Below, piece by piece: positions 1 through 5,002 of a stretch of DNA of 5,002 nt. The stretch is from NCBI GenBank assembly GCA_900552285.1, contig URYV01000120.1, forward strand, positions 1 to 5,002, written 5' to 3'. Origin of the DNA: an uncultured Oscillospiraceae bacterium (lineage in GTDB: Bacteria > Bacillota > Clostridia > Oscillospirales > Acutalibacteraceae). The position numbers and the translations under genes are program-made. Positions within the stretch are counted from its first letter, which is position 1. Every line of letters starts with the position of its first letter. The notes under the pieces were generated by a model. It made no database searches and was not told where the DNA came from. It was given only the letters and a program-made list of their open reading frames with translations.

Positions 1-306
1 CAGGTGGATTACTTATTGCGTTTGCTGCGGCACGGAAGGGGTCAGTCCCCCCACGTATGGGAATCAGAAAGTTATATTTCAGTTAGAGTTGATGACATTA
101 TGTCAGCTTCATTAACATACGATGACAGAATTTATGCATGGTATAGAATTATGCCTCAGAATAGCATGATGGGAAACTCGCAGTTCTCATCATTGGCTTT
201 TGTTCCTATTATCTTTTTCAATGAGTATTGTGAATTATTTGGAAACAAGCGGTGCATTACGAATGATATTTACTTATCAGAAAAGAGTTTCAGAGGAAAG
301 GGAAAC
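1..306 (+). CDS. Orphan open-frame fragment, possibly the middle of a GNAT-like acetyltransferase
   Basis: One plus-strand frame stays open from the first base to a stop at 370-372, but only the part up to about 306-312 is likely to belong to it, because the rest lies antisense to degV codons. From 61 to 300 only 80 of 240 bases are G or C, and codons such as TCA, AGA, ATT and TTA dominate, unlike the genes to the right. In such AT-rich DNA about 100 codons without a stop is notable, and the other frames contain several stops. The translation ends with DIYLSEKSFRGKGNGKD. Its R-G-K-G-N-G at about residues 97-102 (counted from a GTG at 4) fits the R/Q-x-x-G-x-G/A acetyl-CoA loop of GNAT acetyltransferases, and the preceding beta-strand-like DIYL fits too. 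The rest shows no clear GNAT pattern. No convincing start or ribosome binding site is visible; an in-frame ATG lies at 100. Family assignment is a weak inference. Confidence 0.3.
32..56. repeat. Small imperfect palindrome around GGGGTCAGTCCCC
   Basis: GGGG at 38-41 can pair with CCCC at 47-50 around a TCAGT loop. After a 3x3 internal mismatch, ACG at 32-34 can pair with CGT at 54-56. The first 60 bases are 35/60 G+C, in sharp contrast to the AT-rich sequence that follows. GGGGTCAGTCCCC-type palindromes resemble REP-like dispersed repeats in bacterial genomes, but only one copy is present here, so this remains a suggestion. No T run follows, so it does not look like a terminator. Confidence 0.25.
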
Positions 307-451
307 GGTAAGGATTTGCGTCAACACCGTCGGAATAGCTTTTGCCGTTCATCTCGATGTGAAGGGGGGTAATGGAAAGGCCGTATTTTTCAATCAGCTC
401 GGGGGATAAATCCGCCGTGCTGTCGGTTGTAACTTTAATAGGTTTTGACAT
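290..451 (-). CDS. degV: DegV family fatty-acid-binding protein, N-terminal fragment only
   Basis: The frame starts at ATG 451-449 and reads MSKPIKVTTDSTADLSPELI, then EKYGLSITPLHIEMNGKSYS, then DGVD. The TDSTADLS segment (residues 9-16), the IxPLH strand (27-31) and the SDGVD motif (40-44) are hallmarks of the DegV/FakB family. These proteins bind a fatty acid in a deep pocket and, where FakA is present, present it for phosphorylation to acyl-phosphate. Family members usually have about 280 residues; here the frame ends at TGA 290-292 after 53, and only about 45 are family-like. The C-terminal lipid-binding domain is missing, so this fragment cannot work as DegV. AAAGGAGG lies 6 bases before the ATG and a consensus promoter lies upstream, so the start is secure. 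The truncation is either a contig artefact or an insertion. Which paralogue it is cannot be told. Confidence 0.85.
   Translation of the reverse strand: MSKPIKVTTDSTADLSPELIEKYGLSITPLHIEMNGKSYSDGVDANPYRFPFL
303..322. other. Sequence junction cutting degV
   Basis: Read on the minus strand, the DegV pattern holds through the family motif S-D-G-V-D (codon 44 ends at 320). It is then replaced by a non-family stretch, ANPYRFPFL, and a TGA at 290-292. The usual continuation, roughly T-P-E/D-E-hydrophobic-F/Y, is absent in all three minus frames, so a simple frameshift does not explain the loss. Base composition also changes here, from mixed to strongly AT-rich. The exact breakpoint cannot be fixed from one sequence; it lies within about 10 bases either side of 312. 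Confidence 0.6.
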
Positions 452-457
452 AAGCCG

Positions 458-465
458 CCTCCTTT
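458..465 (-). promoter_or_regulatory. Ribosome binding site of degV
   Basis: Minus strand AAAGGAGG is a near-perfect Shine-Dalgarno sequence 6 bases before the ATG at 451. It fixes the start of the truncated degV and suggests strong translation. Confidence 0.85.
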
Positions 466-480
466 GTATAAATCTTACTA

Positions 481-509
481 ATTATATCACCTAAATTTTT
501 TTATGTCAA
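481..509 (-). promoter_or_regulatory. Perfect consensus sigma-70/sigma-A promoter for degV
   Basis: On the minus strand TTGACA (509-504) and TATAAT (486-481) are separated by exactly 17 bases. Both hexamers match the consensus at all six positions. Transcription should start near 474, giving a leader of about 23 bases that contains the AAAGGAGG. The promoter sits in the 80-base gap after the DUF4186 stop codon, and no terminator hairpin is visible in that gap, so read-through from DUF4186 is also possible. No operator-like inverted repeat overlaps it. Confidence 0.85.
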
Positions 510-531
510 GAAAATATATTGGGGAAATCGC

Positions 532-900
532 TCATAAACGGCTGTTTCGCTGAATTTGCCGCTCGATCCACGCCATAAGAAGATTTACGATTTTTTGCTG
601 CTGAGCCTCCGTCAGCCCGCAGCCCTTTTTGACCCTGTACCATTTTTCGAGACAGCCCCTGCAGCAGCAACCGCAGGCGTGCTGAGCCTTGAAAACGGGA
701 TGTCCTTTCATGGGGGTCTGGCTGCCGTCGTTTTTCGGAAAAGCGGGGGCAAGGCGCTCTCTGACAAAATCCTCGGCGTGACGGCGAACGGTTTCGGTTC
801 CTTTGGTCGAGATATATTCGATATCTTCCTTGTTCAAATGAAAGGAACTGCGAAATTTCGACCTTTCAAGGCGGTCGAGAGCCTCGTTTACGGTTTGCAA
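532..900 (-). CDS. DUF4186 family protein of unknown function
   Basis: From a TTG start the protein has 122 residues, a usual size for DUF4186. Family signatures seen are RLERSKFRSSFHL (10-22), a DIEYI segment (26-30), RRHAEDFVRERLAP (39-52), PKNDGSQTPMKGHPVF (55-70), the Cys-rich AQHACGCCCRGCLEKW (72-87), LTEAQQQ (96-102) and a C-terminal helix with AWIERQ. The QTPMKGHPVF-x-AQH block and the CCRGC cluster look like a catalytic or metal-binding centre, but no activity is established that I know of. From memory the family usually has His after the Lys-Trp (KWH); here it is Tyr (W87-Y88). The upstream ATG at 1065 would add 55 residues that overlap the divergent transporter gene and lack family sequence, so it was not used. 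The gene is co-directional with degV, 80 bases upstream of it. No good promoter is visible for this gene. Confidence 0.85.
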   Translation of the reverse strand: MQTVNEALDRLERSKFRSSFHLNKEDIEYISTKGTETVRRHAEDFVRERLAPAFPKNDGSQTPMKGHPVFKAQHACGCCCRGCLEKWYRVKKGCGLTEAQQQKIVNLLMAWIERQIQRNSRL

Positions 901-904
901 AATA

Positions 905-911
905 CCACCTT
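905..911 (-). promoter_or_regulatory. Ribosome binding site deciding a TTG start for DUF4186
   Basis: Minus strand AAGGTGG, one mismatch from AAGGAGG, ends 4 bases before TTG 900-898. The family homology begins about 7 codons after this TTG. No ATG or GTG in this frame lies between the homology and this site, so TTG is the best start. Confidence 0.6.
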
Positions 912-918
912 CAAACAG

Positions 919-947
919 TTGAAAAAAAGCTGACCTTGTGTTAAAAT
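919..947 (+). promoter_or_regulatory. Promoter of the TSUP transporter gene
   Basis: TTGAAA (919-924) and TAAAAT (942-947) are separated by 17 bases, each one mismatch from the sigma-A consensus. The predicted transcription start is near 953-955, which leaves a leader of only about 14 bases, just enough to hold the AAAGGA at 954-959. It lies in the 67-base gap between the divergent starts of DUF4186 and the transporter. Confidence 0.65.
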
Positions 948-967
948 CCCGATAAAGGAATGATTTT

Positions 968-1747
968 ATGGATAATATTTTTTTGACGATCGCCGTAACC
1001 TTTTTTGCCGGAATGGGAGCGGGACTGGGCACCGGGTTTGCCGGCATGAGCGCCGCCGCCGTCATAAGCCCGATGCTTATAACTTTTCTCGGAATCGAGC
1101 CGTATACGGCGGTTGGAATCGCGCTTGCCTCGGATGTGCTTGCCAGCGCCGTTTCGGCCTATACCTACAAGAAAAATAAAAACCTCGACATAAAAAACGG
1201 TCTGATAATGATGGCGGCCGTGCTTGTCTTTACGGTTGTGGGCAGCTTTGTTTCAAGCGTCGTCCCCTCGGCGACCATGGGAAATTTTTCGGTTTTCATG
1301 ACGCTGCTGCTCGGCATTAAATTTATCGTAAAGCCTGTCATGACCACAAAGGAGCAGATGGAGGCCGTGAGCAAAAAGCGGCGTATTATCGGCTCGATTG
1401 CCGCGGGAAGTCTTGTAGGTTTTATATGCGGATTTGTGGGTGCCGGCGGCGGAATGATGATGTTGCTTATTCTGACCTCGGTGCTGGGGTATGAGCTCAA
1501 AACGGCGGTGGGAACAAGCGTCTTTATAATGACATTCACGGCCCTCACCGGTGCTGTTTCCCATTTTTCCTTCGGGGATATGCCGAATTTGACCGTCATG
1601 GCGCTGTGCGTTGTGTTCACTCTTGTTTTCGCTCGGGTGGCGGCGCTTTTTGCAAACAAGGCAAAGCCCGAAACCCTAAACCGCGCAACCGGAGCCGTGC
1701 TCGTCATTCTCGGAGCCGCGATACTTGTATTCAATCTTATCAAATAA
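968..1747 (+). CDS. TSUP (TauE/SafE, former DUF81) family membrane transporter
   Basis: The 259-residue protein is almost wholly hydrophobic, with about eight membrane segments, and has the internal two-fold repeat of the TSUP family. The first repeat has AGLGTGFAGMSAA (18-30), then AVGIALASDV (48-57). The second has GFVGAGGGMMM (155-165), then AVGTSVFIMTF (180-190). A basic cytoplasmic loop (about 126-139, KEQMEAVSKKRR) separates them. TSUP proteins move sulfite, sulfonates, thiosulfate or other small organic anions across the cytoplasmic membrane; the substrate cannot be read from this sequence, and no sulfur-metabolism gene lies nearby. ATG 968 follows AAAGGA by 8 bases. The gene is a single transcription unit, divergent from DUF4186, and ends at a shared bidirectional terminator. 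The first-repeat motif is less glycine-rich (GTGFAG) than the second (GAGGG), which is common in the family. Confidence 0.9.
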   Translation: MDNIFLTIAVTFFAGMGAGLGTGFAGMSAAAVISPMLITFLGIEPYTAVGIALASDVLASAVSAYTYKKNKNLDIKNGLIMMAAVLVFTVVGSFVSSVVPSATMGNFSVFMTLLLGIKFIVKPVMTTKEQMEAVSKKRRIIGSIAAGSLVGFICGFVGAGGGMMMLLILTSVLGYELKTAVGTSVFIMTFTALTGAVSHFSFGDMPNLTVMALCVVFTLVFARVAALFANKAKPETLNRATGAVLVILGAAILVFNLIK

Positions 1748-1778
1748 CGGCCGCGCCGTAAAGGTTTTCGGCTATCTA

Positions 1779-1802
1779 AAAAAGCTCCCTCGGGAGCTTT
1801 TT
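1779..1802. terminator. Bidirectional intrinsic terminator between the transporter gene and plsY
   Basis: AAAAAGCTCC (1779-1788) pairs perfectly with GGAGCTTTTT (1793-1802) around a CTCG loop. On the plus strand the stem ends in TTTTT and is followed by GTTTATTT; on the minus strand it ends in a T run of six. It therefore serves both the transporter (stop at 1747) and the opposing argS-der-plsY operon, whose plsY stop at 1805 is only two bases away. A smaller hairpin without a T run, ACGGC/GCCGT at 1747-1759, starts on the last base of the transporter stop codon. Confidence 0.9.
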
Positions 1803-1804
1803 GT

Positions 1805-2596
1805 TTATTTGCTTCCCTTCTTTTTGAAGGTGAAGCGCTTGATTTTGAGGGGCTTTTCCTCGCCCTTGAAAATCCGCTTGATGTTTTCGGCGTGTTTTAT
1901 GATCGTGAGCGCCGAAAAGCAGGCGGCCGACAGCACCACAAAGGCGTCAAGAGGGATGAAGAAGGGGCGGTATTGAGCCGAAAAGGCCGTGGCCGTTATG
2001 GCGTCGTAGGCGGGGGAGTATGTAAACATGAAATACATCACAAAGGGATAGCTTATCGCCGACACCACCGACGAAACCGATATAATGCGGAAAAGAAGGT
2101 AGAATGTGACGAATATGCCGAGCACAATGAGAAAAACGCGCCAGTCGAGTATGGCCATGGCACCGGCAATGGTGGAAATTCCCTTGCCGCCTTTGAATTT
2201 GAAATAAACGGGATAAAGGTGTCCGAGAATACAGAAAAATCCGCATATGTTGGCGGCGTAGACGGGCAGCACCGCCGAAGCATAGGCAAACCCTTCGGCC
2301 GACATCATTTCGGGAAGCTTGGGATAAACCGCCATGAGAAAATCAAACATAAAATATTTTCCGAGACAGGTGGCAAGCACTGCCTTCCCCACGTCGAAAA
2401 GCAGGGTTATGGCGCCGGGAAGAAACCCCACAATGCGCATGACATTGGTCATTCCCGCATTTCCGCTGCCCGAGCGGCGAATGTCTCTGCCGGTGAAAAT
2501 TTTGGTTACGATTATGGCAAAATTTATGCTGCCGAGAAGGTAACTGACAAGGCCGAAAAGACCGAGAACCAGAAGCACGGTAACCTTATAAGACAT
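1805..2596 (-). CDS. plsY: Acyl-phosphate:glycerol-3-phosphate acyltransferase PlsY
   Basis: PlsY is a multi-pass membrane enzyme that moves an acyl group from acyl-phosphate to glycerol-3-phosphate, giving lysophosphatidic acid, the first step of phospholipid synthesis. All three family motifs are visible: GSINFA (22-27, with S23 and N25) and SGSGNAGMTNVMR (42-54); GHLYPVYFKFKGGKG (125-139); and KHAENIKRIFKGEE (224-237). The protein has 263 residues against roughly 200 in many bacteria. The extra length is an insert at about 82-110 between the LLFDVGKA segment and GHLYP, a long stretch before the last motif, and a basic tail, KPLKIKRFTFKKKGSK. FDVGKA replaces the more common LDxxKG. ATG 2596 follows AGGGGA by 8 bases. 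The gene is last in the operon, 19 bases after der, and runs straight into the terminator; gpsA, which often follows plsY in Clostridia, is not here. Confidence 0.95.
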   Translation of the reverse strand: MSYKVTVLLVLGLFGLVSYLLGSINFAIIVTKIFTGRDIRRSGSGNAGMTNVMRIVGFLPGAITLLFDVGKAVLATCLGKYFMFDFLMAVYPKLPEMMSAEGFAYASAVLPVYAANICGFFCILGHLYPVYFKFKGGKGISTIAGAMAILDWRVFLIVLGIFVTFYLLFRIISVSSVVSAISYPFVMYFMFTYSPAYDAITATAFSAQYRPFFIPLDAFVVLSAACFSALTIIKHAENIKRIFKGEEKPLKIKRFTFKKKGSK

Positions 2597-2615
2597 TTGA
2601 ACTATCCCCTAAATT

Positions 2616-3944
2616 TTATTCTCCGCGCTCGCGAATGACCATTCTGACGGGCGTTCCCTCAAGGCCGAAGGTCGAGCGGATTTGATTTTCCAAATAACGC
2701 TGATATGAAAAATGGAAAAGCTCCTTGTTGTTGCAAAAACAAACGAATGTGGGCGGCTTTGTGGAGGCTTGAGTCATATAGTAAATTTTAAGCCGTTTGC
2801 CCTTGTCGGTGGGGGGCTGAACCCGCGCGGTCGCATCGGCCAAAAGGTCGTTGAGCATACCGGTGGATATGCGCATATTGTTTTGGTCGTTTACAAATTT
2901 GATAAGCTCGAAAAGCCGTTCGACGCGGGAACCTGTTTTGGCCGAAATAAATATTATGGGAGCGTAGGACATGAAGGCAAGCTCGTTCATGAGCTCGCTT
3001 CTCATTTTGTCCATGGTTTTGTCGTCCTTTTCCACGGCGTCCCATTTGTTGACCGCCACAATGCAGGCTTTTCCGGCGTTGTGAGCCATGCCGGCTACTT
3101 TGGCGTCCTGCTCGGTGAAGCCGTCGACGCCGTCAATCATGATGACGCACACGTCGGCTCGGTCAATCGCCATTTCGGCGCGGATGATGCTGTATCGCTC
3201 GATGTCGTCCCCGGCCTTTGAAACGCGGGATTTTCTTCGAAGTCCCGCCGTGTCGATGAAAAGGAAATTTCCGAAGGAGTTTTCGATTTTGGAGTCGACG
3301 GCGTCTCTTGTCGTGCCGGCAATGTCGGAAACGATGGAACGCTGCTCTCCCGCAATGCGGTTTATAAGGCTGGATTTGCCGGCGTTGGGCTTTCCGATGA
3401 CCGCCACCTTCACGGTGTCGTCGTCATCGTCTTCCTCTTCAAAGGGCGGGAGCGCCTTGCAAACCTCGTCGAGAAGATCTCCCGTTCCGTGACCGTGAAC
3501 GGCCGAAACGGCAATGGGGTCTCCGAGACCCAAATTATAAAATTCATAAAATTCCGCGGGAACCTCGCCCACTCCGTCGCACTTGTTGACGCAAAGCACA
3601 ATGGGCTTTCCGCTTTTGTGGAGCATGGCGGCAACCTCGCTGTCGGCGGCGGTGACGCCGTCGGGCATGGATGTGACAAGGCAGATGACGTCGCAAAGCT
3701 CAATGGCAAGCTCGGCCTGCGCTCTTATTTGGGAGGGAATGATTTCCTGTGAATAGGGCTCTATTCCTCCGGTGTCCACAAGCATGAATTTCTGACCGCA
3801 CCACTCGCAGGGAGCGTATATGCGGTCGCGCGTGACGCCGGGGCGGTCGTCGACAATGGACAGCCTCGAGCCTATAAGCTTGTTGAACAGGGTGGATTTG
3901 CCGACATTGGGTCGGCCGACCACCGCCACTAATGGTTTAGACAT
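2616..3944 (-). CDS. der: Ribosome biogenesis GTPase Der (EngA)
   Basis: This 442-residue protein is full length for the family and has its two tandem GTPase domains. Domain 1 has GRPNVGKS (10-17), GVTRD (36-40), DTGG (57-60), NKCD (120-123) and SAVHG (147-151). Domain 2 has GKPNAGKS (184-191), GTTRD (210-214), DTAG (231-234), NKWD (299-302) and SAKTG (334-338). A KH-like C-terminal domain follows (about 352-442), containing STGMLNDLL, the KIYYMTQA strand, SYQRYLENQIR and the basic end VRMVIRERGE. Der helps assemble the 50S ribosomal subunit in the cytoplasm and is usually essential. The linker between the GTPase domains is very acidic, EEEDDDDD (169-176). ATG 3944 follows GAGG by 7 bases. 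That site directly abuts the argS stop codon 11 bases upstream, so translational coupling is likely. Confidence 0.98.
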   Translation of the reverse strand: MSKPLVAVVGRPNVGKSTLFNKLIGSRLSIVDDRPGVTRDRIYAPCEWCGQKFMLVDTGGIEPYSQEIIPSQIRAQAELAIELCDVICLVTSMPDGVTAADSEVAAMLHKSGKPIVLCVNKCDGVGEVPAEFYEFYNLGLGDPIAVSAVHGHGTGDLLDEVCKALPPFEEEDDDDDTVKVAVIGKPNAGKSSLINRIAGEQRSIVSDIAGTTRDAVDSKIENSFGNFLFIDTAGLRRKSRVSKAGDDIERYSIIRAEMAIDRADVCVIMIDGVDGFTEQDAKVAGMAHNAGKACIVAVNKWDAVEKDDKTMDKMRSELMNELAFMSYAPIIFISAKTGSRVERLFELIKFVNDQNNMRISTGMLNDLLADATARVQPPTDKGKRLKIYYMTQASTKPPTFVCFCNNKELFHFSYQRYLENQIRSTFGLEGTPVRMVIRERGE

Positions 3945-3955
3945 TTTTATACCTC

Positions 3956-4945
3956 TTACATAGTTTCGGGAGCGTCGATTTTGAGCAGCTCCAGCACGTT
4001 TTTAAGAACCGTTTTCGTGCATATGCAAAGATTGAGACGGGCAAACATAAGCTCCTCATCGTCGCAGCGCACGCGGCAGGAATTATAAAATTTATGGAAC
4101 AGCGTGGCAAGCTCCACGGCGTATCTTGTGATTTTTGACGGGTCGAGAGCGACGGCGGCGTCGATGATTTCGCCGGTCAGCGCCGCAAGGTGGCGTATAA
4201 GCTCGGTCTCCTCGGAAGCGGTGAGCAGCCCGAAGTCACAGCTTTCAAAATCTCTCGGAGAAATGCCCTCGGCCGCAAGGTTTTTGAGAATACTGCAAAT
4301 CCTTGCGTGAGCATACTGAACATAGTAAACGGGGTTTTCGCTCGACTGCTCAACCGCAAGGTCAAGGTCGAATTCACAATGGGTGTTGGGCTCGCGGAGA
4401 TTGAAGAAAAATCTGGCCGCGTCGATTGGAACCTCGTCGAGAAGAGTGACAAGGGTTATGGCCTTGCCGCTGCGTTTTGACAGCTTGACGATCTCTCCGC
4501 CTCTGACAAGGCGAACCATTTGCATAAGCACGACCTTAAGGCGGTCGGGATCCACCGACAGAGCCGAAAGAGCGGCCTTAAGCCTCGGAACATATCCGTG
4601 GTGGTCGGCGCCGAGCACGTCGATTGCCGTGTCAAATCCGCGGGTGACAAGCTTGTTATAGTGATATGCAATGTCGGGAACAACATAGGTGGGCACGCCG
4701 TTTGAACGCACAAGCACAAAATCCTTGTCGGCGCCGAACTGCTCGGCCTTGAACCAAATTGCCCCGTCTTTTTCATAGGTGTGTCCCTTTTCGGTGAGAA
4801 TGTCGACGATTTTTTTAACGTCGCCGCTCTTGTGAAGGGTACTTTCCCTGAACCAAACGTCATATTTTATGCGGTATTTTTCAAGGTCCTTTTCAAGCCC
4901 CTCGATGTTAAGGGGAAGGGCATAGTCCACAAGAGCCTTTCTGCG
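3956..4945 (-). CDS. argS: Arginyl-tRNA synthetase, C-terminal part (5' end missing)
   Basis: ArgS joins arginine to tRNA-Arg using ATP. The visible reading begins RRKALVDYALPLNIEGLEKD and runs to the TAA at 3956-3958. Counting from the GTG at 4930, it shows YDVWFRESTLH (23-33), TYVVPDIAYH (81-90), VLGADHHGYVPR (105-116), the class I KMSKS-type loop as KLSKRSGK (149-156), and a DALR anticodon-binding domain with VQYAHAR (204-210) and LFHKFYNSCRV (277-287). The N-terminal tRNA-binding domain and the HIGH-containing half of the catalytic domain, about 230 residues, are missing. The GTG at 4930 is not a real start: recognisable ArgS sequence runs about five codons further, to about 4945, then turns into unrelated AT-rich sequence with an in-frame TAA at 4967-4969. 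The gene is first of the visible operon, 11 bases before der. As it stands the product would be inactive, although the remaining part looks intact and conserved. Confidence 0.95.
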   Translation of the reverse strand, partial: RRKALVDYALPLNIEGLEKDLEKYRIKYDVWFRESTLHKSGDVKKIVDILTEKGHTYEKDGAIWFKAEQFGADKDFVLVRSNGVPTYVVPDIAYHYNKLVTRGFDTAIDVLGADHHGYVPRLKAALSALSVDPDRLKVVLMQMVRLVRGGEIVKLSKRSGKAITLVTLLDEVPIDAARFFFNLREPNTHCEFDLDLAVEQSSENPVYYVQYAHARICSILKNLAAEGISPRDFESCDFGLLTASEETELIRHLAALTGEIIDAAVALDPSKITRYAVELATLFHKFYNSCRVRCDDEELMFARLNLCICTKTVLKNVLELLKIDAPETM

Positions 4946-5002
4946 GGTGTTTTTTCTGTTAAATTGTTAAATCGTAGCTTAAATCAAGTAAATCACATAT
5001 TT
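4946..5002. other. AT-rich tail beyond the break in argS
   Basis: Upstream of the argS codons, the minus strand runs through an A-rich stretch (rich in T on the plus strand at 4950-4955) into sequence with few G or C bases. The argS frame meets a TAA at 4967-4969, and the two other minus frames also meet stops and show no ArgS-like residues. It holds no recognisable gene, promoter or repeat and is too short to identify. Confidence 0.5.

Noticed and set aside
268..275. ATTTACTT at 268-275 repeated inverted at 4986-4993, as possible ends of one element
   Set aside because: An eight-base match between AT-rich stretches of this size is expected by chance, and neither copy lies at a junction.
290..330. 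A frameshift as the cause of the short degV
   Set aside because: The other two minus frames past 320 read low-complexity Pro/Phe/Leu/Ser stretches and soon stop; neither resembles DegV.
452..531. A terminator or riboswitch between DUF4186 and degV
   Set aside because: No stable hairpin with a T run is visible. The gap is explained by the promoter and a leader of about 23 bases.
556..933. 125-codon plus-strand frame
   Set aside because: It is antisense to the clear DUF4186 gene, with no family resemblance or ribosome binding site.
532..1065. DUF4186 extended to the ATG at 1065 (177 residues)
   Set aside because: The extra 55 residues lie antisense to the transporter start, are unlike the family, and lack a ribosome binding site as good as that before the TTG at 900.
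1165..1743. 192-codon minus-strand frame, and a shorter one at 1253-1564
   Set aside because: Both are antisense to the TSUP transporter; their composition follows from its codon bias.
1892..2638. 248-codon plus-strand frame rich in Gly, His and Lys
   Set aside because: It is antisense to plsY and runs into der. Its odd composition is what reversed membrane-protein codons give.
2712..3752. Several long plus- and minus-strand frames (for example 2712-3221 and 3088-3492)
   Set aside because: They overlap der, which has all GTPase motifs in order. They are shadows of its codon bias.
4946..5002. A frameshift as the cause of the lost argS start
   Set aside because: No minus frame in 4949-5002 shows ArgS-like residues, and stops occur in each.

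Overview
The window looks like chromosomal DNA from a Gram-positive anaerobe of the Clostridia, perhaps Oscillospirales. This rests on a DegV-type protein, the tight argS-der-plsY order, strong AGGAGG-like ribosome binding sites and consensus sigma-A-type promoters. The genus cannot be named from the sequence. No CRISPR array, tRNA, rRNA or transposase is visible.

Layout, left to right. Positions 1 to about 310 are a piece of unrelated DNA. It is AT-rich from 61 to 300 (80 G+C in 240 bases by hand count) and carries one uninterrupted plus-strand frame with a weak acetyltransferase-like motif. At about 303-322 it runs into the beginning of a minus-strand degV gene, which is cut after roughly 45 codons. 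That degV has a textbook promoter (TTGACA, 17 bp, TATAAT) and ribosome binding site. Upstream of it on the same strand lies a small DUF4186 gene, best started at a TTG codon. Divergent from that is a TauE/SafE (TSUP) membrane transporter with its own promoter. A perfect 10-bp hairpin with T runs on both sides ends the transporter gene and the opposing operon. The rest is a minus-strand operon, argS (C-terminal part only) then der then plsY, with 11 and 19 bp gaps. At about 4946-4951 the argS frame loses recognisable sequence and enters a short AT-rich tail with an in-frame stop.

Functionally the middle is ordinary. ArgS charges tRNA-Arg, Der is a ribosome-assembly GTPase, and PlsY makes lysophosphatidic acid from acyl-phosphate. 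DegV-family proteins bind fatty acids and, in species with FakA, feed acyl-phosphate to PlsY, so two lipid-related genes lie in the same window but in separate transcription units. The transporter and DUF4186 have no visible link to these.

The main anomaly is that both ends of the window break inside conserved genes and continue as AT-rich sequence of another character. The simplest reading is a short contig with chimeric or misassembled ends; real insertion or rearrangement is the alternative. I see no convincing new multi-gene system here.
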